A stretch of DNA of 64,000 bases from Leptospira andrefontaineae (lineage in GTDB: Bacteria > Spirochaetota > Leptospiria > Leptospirales > Leptospiraceae), in the NCBI RefSeq assembly GCF_004770105.1, contig NZ_RQEY01000018.1:248001-312000 (forward strand), read 5' to 3'. The notes beneath the pieces were generated by a model. The model worked only from the letters and a program-made list of their open reading frames with translations. It had not been told where the DNA came from and did not search any database. The position numbers and the translations under genes are program-made. The number at the start of each line of letters is the position of its first letter. Position 1 is the stretch's first letter. Of this stretch, positions 1-8,185 are shown in pieces.

Positions 1-1
1 A

Positions 2-361
2 GAAATGCAATTCAGACCGGAAAGAGGAGAAAGATCCTTGAAGGAAGGTTTTGCCACTGCTACAGATTTGGCCGACTTCCTAGTGGGAGAGAAAAAAGTC
101 CCATTCAGAACGGCTCACGAACTTGTAGGAAAACTCGTCTCCGAATGTGTGGAAAGAAAAGAGAATTTATTCACGATCTCAGAAGAGGTCCGAAAAGGAA
201 TTTCTCCTTATTTTACGGGAGAAGAATATTCCAAGGCTGTAAGTCTGGAACTTTCTACGGACAAAAAATCTAGTTATGGTGGAACTTCCAGGACTAGACA
301 GTTGGAACAATTAGGACTCGCGAAACAATCTATCAAATCAATCCAAAGGAATACGAAATGA
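2..361 (+). CDS. argH: Argininosuccinate lyase, C-terminal part (cut by window edge)
   Basis: This is the last ~120 residues of argininosuccinate lyase, which splits argininosuccinate into arginine and fumarate in the cytoplasm. The frame is open to the left edge, so the start lies outside the window. Support comes from the C-terminal family pattern: ATDLADFLV, then a PFRTAHELVG segment, and a closing STDKKSSYGGTS stretch typical of ArgH tails. The stop codon overlaps the start of the cyclophilin gene by four bases (ATGA), so the two are probably co-transcribed. The catalytic centre is outside the window and cannot be checked. Confidence 0.9.
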   Translation, partial: EMQFRPERGERSLKEGFATATDLADFLVGEKKVPFRTAHELVGKLVSECVERKENLFTISEEVRKGISPYFTGEEYSKAVSLELSTDKKSSYGGTSRTRQLEQLGLAKQSIKSIQRNTK

Positions 362-1260
362 ATTATCTGAATGTAAAATCTAAATCTAAGATCGGAATTG
401 TCGGATCTTTAGCATGGTTTACGATTTTATTATTTTCTTTTGCCTGTAAGGCAAATCCATATGCGGAACAAAGATATGTTCCGGAAGCATATAGCCCTGT
501 CGAGGTTGTAGTAAAAAAAGAAGAAAAACCTCGTGTGGCTCTTCCTGAAAAACCCGCTATTTATGCTCTGATAGAAAGTACCCAAGGAAATATGCTTTTC
601 GAACTTTATGATAAGGATGCTTCGAAAACAGTCCAAAACTTTATCGATCTTGCACAAGGAGAGAAAGAATTTACTCTGCGTAACGGCCAACCTCAGAAAA
701 GACCATTTTATGATGGATTAACCTTTCACAGAGTGATCGAAGGTTTTATGATCCAAGGGGGATGTCCTTACGGAGATGGATCTGGAACTCCTGGATACAG
801 ATTTGCTGACGAGATCAATGCTGCAAGCCTAGGCTTAGACCAAGCTAAAATAGGACAGTCACAATATTATACCGGTTACCTTTACAGATACATAGGCGGT
901 GAACTTGGAATTCGTAGCCAAAGAGAAGCAGACGAAAGAAGAGAAGAGCTTGAAAGCAATTTAGAGAAGGCCAAAAATCTTTCGGTTATGGAGATCCTAT
1001 ATAGATTAGGATATCGTTATAATAATGTTGTGAAAAGTAAAAAGGCAATCAAAGGAGCATTGGCAATGGCGAATGCCGGGCCAAACACAAACGGTTCTCA
1101 ATTTTTTATCAACCAAGTAGATACTCCTCATTTGGATGGATTGCATACTGTATTTGGACAGATCGTACAGGGTGCAGATGTAGTGGATAAGATCATCGCT
1201 TCCGGAAACGGTAAAACTACCATTCGCAAAGTGTCCATCTACGATAAGAGGGCAAAATAA
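358..1260 (+). CDS. Cyclophilin-type peptidyl-prolyl isomerase, lipoprotein
   Basis: A 300-residue protein with a hydrophobic N-terminal signal ending in a lipobox-like FSFAC near residue 30, so probably a lipid-anchored envelope protein. The cyclophilin core is clear: FHRVIEGFMIQGG, then AMANAGPNTNGSQFFI, then LDGLHTVFGQIVQG. It should catalyse proline cis-trans isomerisation of proteins outside the cytoplasm. Unusually, about 65 residues with charged, probably helical content (QREADERREELES) are inserted between the GYRFADEI segment and the AMANAGPN segment, where E. coli PpiA has only a short loop. The start overlaps the argH stop, and the stop overlaps the next start (TAATG). Confidence 0.88.
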   Translation: MNYLNVKSKSKIGIVGSLAWFTILLFSFACKANPYAEQRYVPEAYSPVEVVVKKEEKPRVALPEKPAIYALIESTQGNMLFELYDKDASKTVQNFIDLAQGEKEFTLRNGQPQKRPFYDGLTFHRVIEGFMIQGGCPYGDGSGTPGYRFADEINAASLGLDQAKIGQSQYYTGYLYRYIGGELGIRSQREADERREELESNLEKAKNLSVMEILYRLGYRYNNVVKSKKAIKGALAMANAGPNTNGSQFFINQVDTPHLDGLHTVFGQIVQGADVVDKIIASGNGKTTIRKVSIYDKRAK

Positions 1261-1868
1261 TGAGTACTTCCCTGGACCAAAATCCTATCTTTCTTTCGGT
1301 TGCTCGAGAGATACAGGGCTCTGGGTCCACGGGAAGAATATTAGAAAAACTTTCCGGGTTGCAGGTGGACGATTCCAGAGGCGGAGAAATGTTCCCTGAG
1401 ATCCGGAATAAAAAAGACACTGCTTGGGACTTCCGCTCAGTAGTTTCAGTAGTAAGACTGATCCAACAAAACAGGCAATCAGTCAGCCATTCTTATGAAG
1501 AAGCAATGGCTCGTTACAGCAAAGTAAATAACTTAACAGCAAAACGGAAAGCAAACGAAGAAGAAGTCAGGCTTAAACAGACTCTAACGGATTATATCCT
1601 AAAGATAGAATCCAATTTTGAAAAGAACGATAGGGCGGATGAGTCCATCTTCAAAGAGATTACCCGATTTTTCGATAGTTTGGAATCTGCTGAAAAACTT
1701 TCCGAATCCAATATTTCCAGCCTGAACTTATCTCCTAAGTCAGTGACCCAAATCGGGCCAATTCTGGAGAAATACGAGGAATGCTACCAGGAATACAGTA
1801 AACTTAAACCGGTTCTTGGAAGGCTGATCCGGATCGCAGACTATATTATAGAAGATGCAGAAGGCTGA
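1260..1868 (+). CDS. Conserved-looking hypothetical protein, 202 aa
   Basis: I do not recognise a family. The protein is soluble, with no signal peptide or membrane segment, and its middle (roughly residues 75-130) is highly charged and probably helical. It begins on the last base of the cyclophilin stop codon (TAATG), which strongly supports translation coupled to that gene. The downstream genes are an unknown exported protein and fliM. A structural or chaperone-like role in motility is possible from position alone, but nothing in the sequence shows it. Confidence 0.7.
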   Translation: MSTSLDQNPIFLSVAREIQGSGSTGRILEKLSGLQVDDSRGGEMFPEIRNKKDTAWDFRSVVSVVRLIQQNRQSVSHSYEEAMARYSKVNNLTAKRKANEEEVRLKQTLTDYILKIESNFEKNDRADESIFKEITRFFDSLESAEKLSESNISSLNLSPKSVTQIGPILEKYEECYQEYSKLKPVLGRLIRIADYIIEDAEG

Positions 1869-2007
1869 AAAAGGCCTTGGTTTCCTCGATAATTTCCCGG
1901 ATTTTTTAGCAGGTTTTGTCTCTTTTTGCCGAAATCTAAAATGTAGAGCTGAATAGCTCTCTAGGTCCGAAGTGTCGAAACCTGGAAAACCGGATTGAAA
2001 TTTTAGA

Positions 2008-2991
2008 ATGAAACGAATTCTGATCATACTAATTCTTTTGAATGCATTCAGCTTGGGATCTTATCCAAACAGGAATGCAAGGGGAGAAGTTTCCGAAAAT
2101 TATATCCAAGCCCAAGGCATCGTGGATATCAAACTTCCTAAAATGCAGTTCCGAGAAAAGGAACCGATTTCTGCTGTACTTTCCGTTAGAAACACAGGAA
2201 ATGAGGTCCTTAGAATTTTCCCTTATGGAAAAGATCTACGTTCCTTCCAGGTGATCGTAAGAGATGAAGACGGTAGAACAGTAACAAGATTAGAAGAAGA
2301 AAGAAAACAAGATCCTGTCTTAAGAAGAAGGAACAAAGTCGAGAATCTCGTAGGTGACGAGGTCAAAGAGATCATTCTTCATAAAGACGAAACATTTTCA
2401 AAAGAGATCAGAATCGATCATTTATACGAATTAGAGCCTGGCAAAAAATATTTTGTAACCGCTTACTTCTATCCTAATATCTCCGAATATGGAGACCATT
2501 TTGTAAGATCAGAAAGCCATCCTTATTTCAGCGTAGAAGAACGTAAAAAAGATTGGGTTCTTCCTGGAGTTCCTTACCAAGATCCAACAACAGACGGATT
2601 AGAGCCGGAAGAAGTGATCCATCTATTCTTAGGTGCTGAAAAAAAGAAAAACTGGAAGCTCCATTTTAAATGGATCCATTTCCCAGAATACATACAAGCT
2701 TATGACAGATTTGCCAGAGATTGGCAACAATCGGAAGAAGCTGAAAAGGATTTTGTTCTGGAAGAATTTAGAAATTATCTAACTGAAAACAGATCCGGTA
2801 TGTTACAATACTATAAGATCCTGGGAACGGAGAAGGTGAGTTCCAATCTTTCCAAAGTAAGAGTTGCAGTGGAAAGAAGAGTGAACAAGGTCCCTGTCCG
2901 ATACGAATACGAATTTACTTTGAGAAGAATGCCGGAAGAAAACGGAATGTTCTGGAAAGTGGCTAATCTATTAGCGAAGGTAAGAAAATGA
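2008..2991 (+). CDS. Exported protein of unknown function, 327 aa
   Basis: The N-terminus (MKRILIILILLNAFSLGSY) is a good signal peptide, so the protein is probably periplasmic or surface-located. Residues ~35-170 look like a beta-sandwich: alternating hydrophobic strands, with SVRNTGNEVLRIFPYG reminiscent of proteinase-inhibitor (BsuPI-like) or Ig-like domains. The C-terminal half holds an amphipathic, charged segment followed by beta-rich sequence, and I recognise no motif there. The stop codon overlaps the fliM start by four bases (ATGA), so it is probably co-expressed with fliM. A flagellar link is only positional. Confidence 0.7.
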   Translation: MKRILIILILLNAFSLGSYPNRNARGEVSENYIQAQGIVDIKLPKMQFREKEPISAVLSVRNTGNEVLRIFPYGKDLRSFQVIVRDEDGRTVTRLEEERKQDPVLRRRNKVENLVGDEVKEIILHKDETFSKEIRIDHLYELEPGKKYFVTAYFYPNISEYGDHFVRSESHPYFSVEERKKDWVLPGVPYQDPTTDGLEPEEVIHLFLGAEKKKNWKLHFKWIHFPEYIQAYDRFARDWQQSEEAEKDFVLEEFRNYLTENRSGMLQYYKILGTEKVSSNLSKVRVAVERRVNKVPVRYEYEFTLRRMPEENGMFWKVANLLAKVRK

Positions 2992-4013
2992 CCGAGATAT
3001 TATCCCAAGACGAGATAGACGCATTATTAAACGCGATCTCCAGTGGAGAAGTGGCGGAGGATGAGTATTCTTCCGTTGGGGAGCAGAAGAAGGTCAAAAT
3101 TTACGACTTCAAACGTCCCGACAAATTTTCTAAAGACCAGATCCGTACTCTACAGATGATGCACGAGACCTTCGCTCGTTTGGCAACTACTGGACTTTCT
3201 GCTCAGCTTCGAGCTCTCGTTCACGTTCACGTTGCTGCGGTGGATCAGTTAACATACGAAGAATTTATTCGTTCTATTCCAAACCCAACCACACTTGCTG
3301 TGATTAACATGGACCCACTTAGGGGTTCCGCAATTTTAGAAATAGATCCTTCTATTTCATTTACGATCATTGACCGTTTATTCGGTGGTAAGGGAGAAAC
3401 TGCAAAAATCTCTCGAGAACTTTCAGAGATCGAGATGAGCGTAATGGAAGGGATTATCGTTCGTATCTTGGGAAACATGAGAGAAGCCTGGTCAACTGTG
3501 ATCGACCTTAGACCTCGTCTTGGTAACATCGAAACAAACCCTCAGTTCGCTCAGGTTGTACCTCCGAATGACATGGTGGTTTTGATCAACTTGGAGACTA
3601 AGATTGGTGAGGTAGAGGGATTGACCAACCTTTGTATCCCGTACATCACGATTGAGCCTATCATCAACAAACTTTCCGCTCAGTACTGGTATTCCTCCAT
3701 TCGTAAAGGTGAGTTGGATGAGAACAGAGCAATCATCCAGGAACGTTTGGATCAGGTGCAAATTCCTGTGATCGCAGAAGTAGGTTCGGTAGATATTTCT
3801 ATTTTGGATTTTATGAACTTAACGGTGGGTGATGTTGTAAAATTAGAAAACACAACTACCAGATCGGATATGCTTGTAAAAGTAGGAGAACGTAAGAAAT
3901 TCAAATGTCTACCGGGACGTGTTGGAAATAGGTTAGCCATCCAGATCGGAGATAGGGTAGAAGATATTCCGGACGAATTACTTGGTTCCACTAGATCAGA
4001 ACAAGAATATTGA
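2988..4013 (+). CDS. fliM: Flagellar motor switch protein FliM
   Basis: FliM forms the middle layer of the C-ring and binds phosphorylated CheY to reverse motor rotation, here the periplasmic flagella of a spirochaete. The N-terminus carries the CheY-binding signature LSQDEIDALLNAI. The middle CheC-like domain includes HVHVAAVDQLTYEEF and the RLFGGKG segment, and the C-terminal SpoA/FliN-like domain (about residues 255-330) contains VGDVVKLENT. Its 341-residue length is normal for the family. It is the last gene of a closely packed run that starts with argH, and two hairpins follow its stop. No other flagellar gene is in the window apart from a doubtful FliG-like protein near 39 kb. Confidence 0.96.
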   Translation: MTEILSQDEIDALLNAISSGEVAEDEYSSVGEQKKVKIYDFKRPDKFSKDQIRTLQMMHETFARLATTGLSAQLRALVHVHVAAVDQLTYEEFIRSIPNPTTLAVINMDPLRGSAILEIDPSISFTIIDRLFGGKGETAKISRELSEIEMSVMEGIIVRILGNMREAWSTVIDLRPRLGNIETNPQFAQVVPPNDMVVLINLETKIGEVEGLTNLCIPYITIEPIINKLSAQYWYSSIRKGELDENRAIIQERLDQVQIPVIAEVGSVDISILDFMNLTVGDVVKLENTTTRSDMLVKVGERKKFKCLPGRVGNRLAIQIGDRVEDIPDELLGSTRSEQEY

Positions 4014-4030
4014 TCTGATCATCACAACCT

Positions 4031-4058
4031 GAAACTTTTGATTTAGATCAAAAGTTTC
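4031..4058 (+). terminator. Hairpin after fliM
   Basis: A near-perfect 12-bp stem (GAAACTTTTGAT / ATCAAAAGTTTC) with a short loop lies 17 bases after the fliM stop. It has no long T-tract, so it is more likely an mRNA-stabilising hairpin or a helper of the terminator that follows than a stand-alone terminator. Confidence 0.55.
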
Positions 4059-4071
4059 AACAAGGCACAAA

Positions 4072-4105
4072 AAAAGCGGGAAACAATTCCCGCTTTTGCT
4101 TTTTA
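4072..4105. terminator. Bidirectional intrinsic terminator between fliM and ferredoxin
   Basis: An 11-bp perfect stem (AAAAGCGGGAA / TTCCCGCTTTT, loop ACAA). On the + strand it is followed by a T-rich run, and on the - strand by about eight Ts. It sits between the convergent fliM and ferredoxin genes and can end both transcripts. Confidence 0.85.
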
Positions 4106-4129
4106 TAGAATATAGAAATCGGAAAACGA

Positions 4130-4348
4130 TTACTTTCTCCAGTGAATACATTCACCGGGACATTCATCCATTTCCTTCTGAACTGTTTTCCAATCTTCCT
4201 CAGGGATCTGAGCTTGGTTAACATTCTCTCCTCCGATATGAGTCTCGGAAGTATCGTTATCGTCCATTTGAAAGTACTTAGGTAGATTGTCTGCACACTG
4301 GTTGCAAGAAGTACAGTTGTCCTTATCTACGTAGGCTATTTTGGTCAT
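4130..4348 (-). CDS. Single-cluster ferredoxin, 72 aa
   Basis: A small cytoplasmic electron carrier. The first cysteine group CTSCNQC and the distant CPGEC near the C-terminus supply the four ligands of one [4Fe-4S] cluster (or [3Fe-4S] if one is lost). The stretch between is acidic, as usual for ferredoxins. A strong ribosome binding site (AAAGGAG) precedes the ATG. The gene stands alone between a terminator and a divergent neighbour, so the redox partner cannot be inferred. An inverted repeat about 40 bases upstream may be a control site. Confidence 0.88.
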   Translation of the reverse strand: MTKIAYVDKDNCTSCNQCADNLPKYFQMDDNDTSETHIGGENVNQAQIPEEDWKTVQKEMDECPGECIHWRK

Positions 4349-4389
4349 TCTGTCACTCCTTTGGAACTTTTTAGTTCTTCTATTTGGCG

Positions 4390-4412
4390 GTCTAGGGCTA
4401 CAATTTCTAGAC
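4390..4412. promoter_or_regulatory. Inverted repeat GTCTAG-N11-CTAGAC upstream of ferredoxin
   Basis: A perfect 6-bp inverted repeat with an 11-base spacer lies about 42 bases upstream of the ferredoxin start and 190 bases upstream of the divergent FecR-type lipoprotein gene. Two half-sites about 1.6 helical turns apart suit a dimeric DNA-binding regulator. It could also arise by chance. Confidence 0.3.
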
Positions 4413-4603
4413 TGGGGCTATGGCGCAATACCTTTTCGTTTCAGATTCCGCCACTGATTGCCAGTCTCAACGCGATTTGAAGCCGTATATCGATTAGACA
4501 AGGTCCTTCCCGAATAATTCGATAGGTCGGTGTAAAAATGTGGACGGAAATTTCTTTCATCGATATTCTTCCCAAACCTATTTTAAGGGAGAATCAGAAC
4601 TAA

Positions 4604-5533
4604 ATGAAACGGATTGCCATAACCTTCTTTTTGGCCCTAAGCATTATAATTGTAGATTGTAAGAAAGCCAGAGAAGATCTCCAAGGTGGAGTGATCACAT
4701 TCACCAAGGGAACAGTAAAAATATTTGATAAGGCCGGGAAAGAAAAAGCGGTTTCTGTGGATACTTTCCTTTTACCGGAAGATAAGATAGAAACCGGAAA
4801 AGATTCTTATGCAGACCTTCAATTGACTGAAGGAGTTCTTGTAAGGATCAAAGAAAATACAAGTCTCACTCTGAATAAAATTTTTATCGATTCTGCAAAT
4901 GGAGAAACCTTCGCGGATATGGGGCTTACCAAAGGGAAAATTTTTACCAAGGTCGCAAACAAGCTGACGAAAACTTCCAAGTTCACAGTTTCCACTCCAA
5001 CAGTCGTTGCTTCTGTTAGAGGAACTGAGTTCATTGTAGAAGAGACTGGTAAAGGAACAAGCACTAGAGTTTCTGACGGATCGGTCGAAGTTGCAGATGC
5101 GGATAATCCAGAAAGCCAAGCTATTGCCGACGCGGGTGAAAATGTTAGCTCTAATGGGGATACATTCAAAGAACAACCCTTAACAGAGGATGAAACCCAA
5201 GAGTTAAAAGAAGATTCCGCTACCATCCAATCTATTACGGAAGAACAAAGAGCACGTATCCAAGAGATCCTGAAAGATTTCCAAGAGAATAAGGCTCGTA
5301 TCCTTCAAGGTTTGGAAGAGCAAAAACAAAGAAATAGAGAATTGATCGAAGGCGCAAAAGAAGAAAATCGTAAACTTCTTGAAGAGGCTAAAAGTGCCGG
5401 AAAAGAAGAAAAAGAAGCCATCCAAAAGGCAGGCAAAGAAGAGAAAGAAAAAGTAAAATCTTCTATGGATGATGCCAAGAAGGAATTGGAAAACCAGCGT
5501 AAGTCTTTAAAAGACCAAGCAGCTCCTAAATAA
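4604..5533 (+). CDS. FecR-domain lipoprotein with C-terminal coiled coil
   Basis: The N-terminus has a short hydrophobic segment ending in a lipobox-like VDC at about residue 19, so the protein is likely lipid-anchored. Residues ~35-150 match the FecR domain: a VKIFDKAG strand pair, an LLPEDKIETGKDSYADLQL block and the ending VVASVRGTEFIVEE. From about residue 195 the chain is almost all E, K, Q and A (for example ENKARILQGLEEQKQRNRE), a long coiled coil. Leptospira have several FecR-domain lipoproteins, LipL45 among them, and this may be a relative. Its role is unknown; no FecA or FecI partner is adjacent. It has its own upstream region and a clear terminator. Confidence 0.8.
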   Translation: MKRIAITFFLALSIIIVDCKKAREDLQGGVITFTKGTVKIFDKAGKEKAVSVDTFLLPEDKIETGKDSYADLQLTEGVLVRIKENTSLTLNKIFIDSANGETFADMGLTKGKIFTKVANKLTKTSKFTVSTPTVVASVRGTEFIVEETGKGTSTRVSDGSVEVADADNPESQAIADAGENVSSNGDTFKEQPLTEDETQELKEDSATIQSITEEQRARIQEILKDFQENKARILQGLEEQKQRNRELIEGAKEENRKLLEEAKSAGKEEKEAIQKAGKEEKEKVKSSMDDAKKELENQRKSLKDQAAPK

Positions 5534-5560
5534 TTAGGATTTCCATTCTAAAAAATAAAG

Positions 5561-5590
5561 AGCCGTTTCTGCAAGGAAGCGGCTTTTTTT
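5561..5590 (+). terminator. Intrinsic terminator after FecR-domain gene
   Basis: A stem AGCCGTTTC / GAAGCGGCT (one G-T pair), loop TGCAAG, followed by TTTTTTT. The T-tract touches the stop codon of the convergent SemiSWEET gene. Confidence 0.85.
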
Positions 5591-5855
5591 ATTCTTCTTC
5601 TTTGGAACGGAGTTTGTACCAGAGAATTGTGGTGGTAAAAAGTAAGGTGAAAGCGTTTGCAAGAATGATCGGAAAATCATTTTTCAGAACGCCGTAACAA
5701 AGCCAGAAAAACACTCCCACTGAAAGAACAAGATACATGTTCCTGGAAATATCTCTGGTCCTTTTTTCCAGGATCACTTTGATGAGCTGGGGAAGAAATG
5801 CCAGAGTAGTCAGAGTACAAGCGATAAATCCAAGTAAAGAGATCGGATCCATCAT
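5589..5855 (-). CDS. SemiSWEET sugar transporter
   Basis: An 88-residue protein with three membrane helices, the half-size bacterial form of SWEET sugar uniporters that works as a homodimer. The PQ-loop signature is present (TTLAFLPQLIKVI, residues ~15-27), followed by the family-typical TRDISRNMYLVL and a third helix with PIILANAF. These segments closely match my memory of the structurally studied L. biflexa SemiSWEET. Its start overlaps the end of queF by four bases, so the two are co-transcribed, although no functional link between sugar transport and queuosine is known to me. Its stop lies in the T-tract of the opposing terminator. Confidence 0.92.
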   Translation of the reverse strand: MMDPISLLGFIACTLTTLAFLPQLIKVILEKRTRDISRNMYLVLSVGVFFWLCYGVLKNDFPIILANAFTLLFTTTILWYKLRSKEEE

Positions 5856-6265
5856 TTGCTTGTGTACTCTCTTGTGACTATTGTCTTAATCCCACCTCTT
5901 AGGTTATAATCACCCTTGACTTTGATATATTTTGGATCTACAGATTGGATCAGATCTTCTAAGATATGATTTACCACATTCTCATGAAAGATCCCAAGAT
6001 TTCTGTAGGCGAGAATATATTCTTTCAAGGATTTTAACTCTATACATTTTGCCTTTGGTATATAGCTGATCTCTATCACCCCAAAATCCGGCAGACCGGT
6101 CTTAGGACAAACCGCAGTGAATTCTGGAATGGTAAAATCGATTGTGTAATCTTTACCTTCGTACACATTGGCGAAAGATTCTATCTCGGGAAGTTTCAGA
6201 CTGGGGATATGGTCCTGTCTTCCCTCATAAGCGGAAATTCCTATCGACTCTTGTTGATGGCTCAT
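5852..6265 (-). CDS. queF: NADPH-dependent preQ0 reductase QueF
   Basis: QueF reduces the nitrile of 7-cyano-7-deazaguanine to the amine (preQ1) on the way to the queuosine tRNA modification. The catalytic cysteine sits in FTAVCPKTGLPDFG, and the QueF motif is present as ELKSLKEY, followed by FHENVVNHI. At 137 residues it is the short, single-domain type. It is the first gene of a two-gene unit with SemiSWEET and diverges from guaA. I looked for a preQ1 riboswitch in the 89-base upstream region and saw none. Confidence 0.95.
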   Translation of the reverse strand: MSHQQESIGISAYEGRQDHIPSLKLPEIESFANVYEGKDYTIDFTIPEFTAVCPKTGLPDFGVIEISYIPKAKCIELKSLKEYILAYRNLGIFHENVVNHILEDLIQSVDPKYIKVKGDYNLRGGIKTIVTREYTSK

Positions 6266-6354
6266 GATTCCCTCTTTAAACCAGAGTTTTCCGGACTTTG
6301 TCTCTGGGAATCTTTTTACAACTCACATAAAGGAAACGTTAAGGATACCTTGGA

Positions 6355-8166
6355 ATGAAGCACCAAAATGTAATTGGGATTGTGGATTTTGGAGGGCAGT
6401 ACGCCCATTTGATCGCGTCCAGAATTCGTCGTTTGGGGGCTTATTCCGAAATTATAGGTAACGACGAACCTATTGAAACATATTCCAAACTTTCAGGCAT
6501 AATTCTTTCCGGAGGACCGGAAAGTGTATATGAACCGGATTCTCCATCGCTACCCGTCGAAGTTCTAAAACTGGGAATTCCTGTTTTAGGGATTTGTTAT
6601 GGCCACCAACTTATGATGAAACTTTTGGGTGGAGAAGTTAAAAAAGCAGGCATAGCAGAATACGGAAGAGCCGCTTTAGATTTTATTGATACTCCTAAAA
6701 CAGAATTACTCAAAGGTTTTGCGGGCGGGGAAGTAGTATGGATGAGCCATGGGGACGAGGTGACTCGTTTACCTTCCGGTTTCACCCGCACCGCTTCCAG
6801 TCAAGACTGCGAATATGCAGTGGTTGAAAATCCTACCCAAAAATGGTTTGGGATCCAGCTTCACCCAGAAGTGACTCATACTGAAAAAGGTTCTGTCCTT
6901 CTCGAAAACTTTGTAAAAATTTCCGGGGCAGAAGGCACCTGGAATCTAAAACAATTCTTAGATCTAAAGGAAGAAGAATTACATTCAATCGTTCCTGCAG
7001 ACAAAAAGATCTTCTTACTTGTATCCGGAGGAGTGGACTCCACTGTTTCTTACCTTCTTCTTTCCAGAGCTTTAGGAAAAGATAGGGTTAAGGGTGTTCT
7101 GATCGACACCGGATTTATGAGAAAGGACGAAGTAGCAAGTCTTCAGGAAAAACTTTCTCCTCAAGGGATCCAATTGCATGTTCACGATTCTTCTGAACTT
7201 TTTTATTCCGCTCTAAAAGGAAAAAAGGATCCGGAAGAAAAACGAAAAATTGTAGGAAATCTATTCTTACAAGCACAGGCAGATTGTGCTAAAAGTTTAG
7301 GATTGAATGCAGACGAATGGTTACTCGGACAAGGGACCATCTATCCGGACACAATTGAAAGTGGCGGGACCAAACATTCTCATACGATCAAGACCCATCA
7401 TAATAGAGTAGAAGCCATTCAAAAATTAATGGAAGAAGGCAAGGTAGTAGAACCGATCAAGGACCTCTATAAAGACGAAGTCAGAGAACTTGGGAATTAC
7501 CTTGGGCTTCCTAAAGAATGGACAGGAAGGCATCCTTTCCCAGGGCCTGGACTTGTGGTCCGAATGATCGCTCAAGAAAAGCCTACAGAAGAATCTGTTC
7601 AGAAAAAATTAGATGAGCTGGTGGGAACAGAATCTTCTCTACAAGCAAAACTTCTTCCTGTAGCTTCCGTAGGAGTAAAAGGAGACCAAAGATCTTATGC
7701 TCATTGTGCTGCAATTTCCGGAGACAAAACCTGGGATGAGTTGGATAAAATTTCTACAGCCATTACAAACCAAATTTCTTCCGTAAATCGAGTCGTTCTA
7801 TATTTAGGTAGCCCTGAGTCCTTCTCAAAAGCAAACTTCAAGTTCCAACCAATCGACTTGGACAAAAAAGATTCTGATATCTTGAGAGAAGCAGACGCTG
7901 CGGTAGAGAAGGTCCTACAAAAAAGAAAGATCTATGATCAGATCTGGCAAATGCCTGTGGTACTTCTTCCTTTGGGCTCTGAATCCGGAAAAAGAAGTAT
8001 CGTTCTTAGACCAGTTGATTCTCAAGAAGCAATGACTGCTAGTTTTTTCCGATTGGAAAAAGATGTTTTGGAAGAACTGGTTTCAGAAGTTCTCAAAATT
8101 CCTCAAATTGAATATTTGTTTTTTGATCTAACCAACAAGCCGCCTGGCACGATTGAGTGGGAATAA
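6355..8166 (+). CDS. guaA: GMP synthase (glutamine-hydrolysing), long eukaryote-like form
   Basis: Converts XMP, glutamine and ATP to GMP. The N-terminal class I amidotransferase domain has the nucleophile Cys81 in GICYGHQ and the LHPE segment near residue 170. The ATP pyrophosphatase domain starts with the PP-loop LLVSGGVDST near residue 225 and includes RHPFPGPGL, and the chain ends in KPPGTIEWE. At 603 residues it is about 80 longer than E. coli GuaA. The extra sequence lies in the C-terminal dimerisation domain (VGVKGDQRSYAHC, then QMPVVLLPL), an arrangement like human GMP synthase. AAGGA nine bases before the ATG supports this start. Confidence 0.96.
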   Translation: MKHQNVIGIVDFGGQYAHLIASRIRRLGAYSEIIGNDEPIETYSKLSGIILSGGPESVYEPDSPSLPVEVLKLGIPVLGICYGHQLMMKLLGGEVKKAGIAEYGRAALDFIDTPKTELLKGFAGGEVVWMSHGDEVTRLPSGFTRTASSQDCEYAVVENPTQKWFGIQLHPEVTHTEKGSVLLENFVKISGAEGTWNLKQFLDLKEEELHSIVPADKKIFLLVSGGVDSTVSYLLLSRALGKDRVKGVLIDTGFMRKDEVASLQEKLSPQGIQLHVHDSSELFYSALKGKKDPEEKRKIVGNLFLQAQADCAKSLGLNADEWLLGQGTIYPDTIESGGTKHSHTIKTHHNRVEAIQKLMEEGKVVEPIKDLYKDEVRELGNYLGLPKEWTGRHPFPGPGLVVRMIAQEKPTEESVQKKLDELVGTESSLQAKLLPVASVGVKGDQRSYAHCAAISGDKTWDELDKISTAITNQISSVNRVVLYLGSPESFSKANFKFQPIDLDKKDSDILREADAAVEKVLQKRKIYDQIWQMPVVLLPLGSESGKRSIVLRPVDSQEAMTASFFRLEKDVLEELVSEVLKIPQIEYLFFDLTNKPPGTIEWE

Positions 8167-8185
8167 ATTTCACTCGAGTCCGCGC

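Noticed and set aside
4772..5425. Three open frames antisense to the FecR-domain gene
   Set aside because: They mirror the coiled-coil and FecR codons, being rich in Phe, Leu and Ser, with no ribosome sites.
6266..6354. preQ1 riboswitch ahead of queF
   Set aside because: The region lacks the small C-rich loop and A-rich tail pseudoknot pattern; nothing like the consensus is visible.
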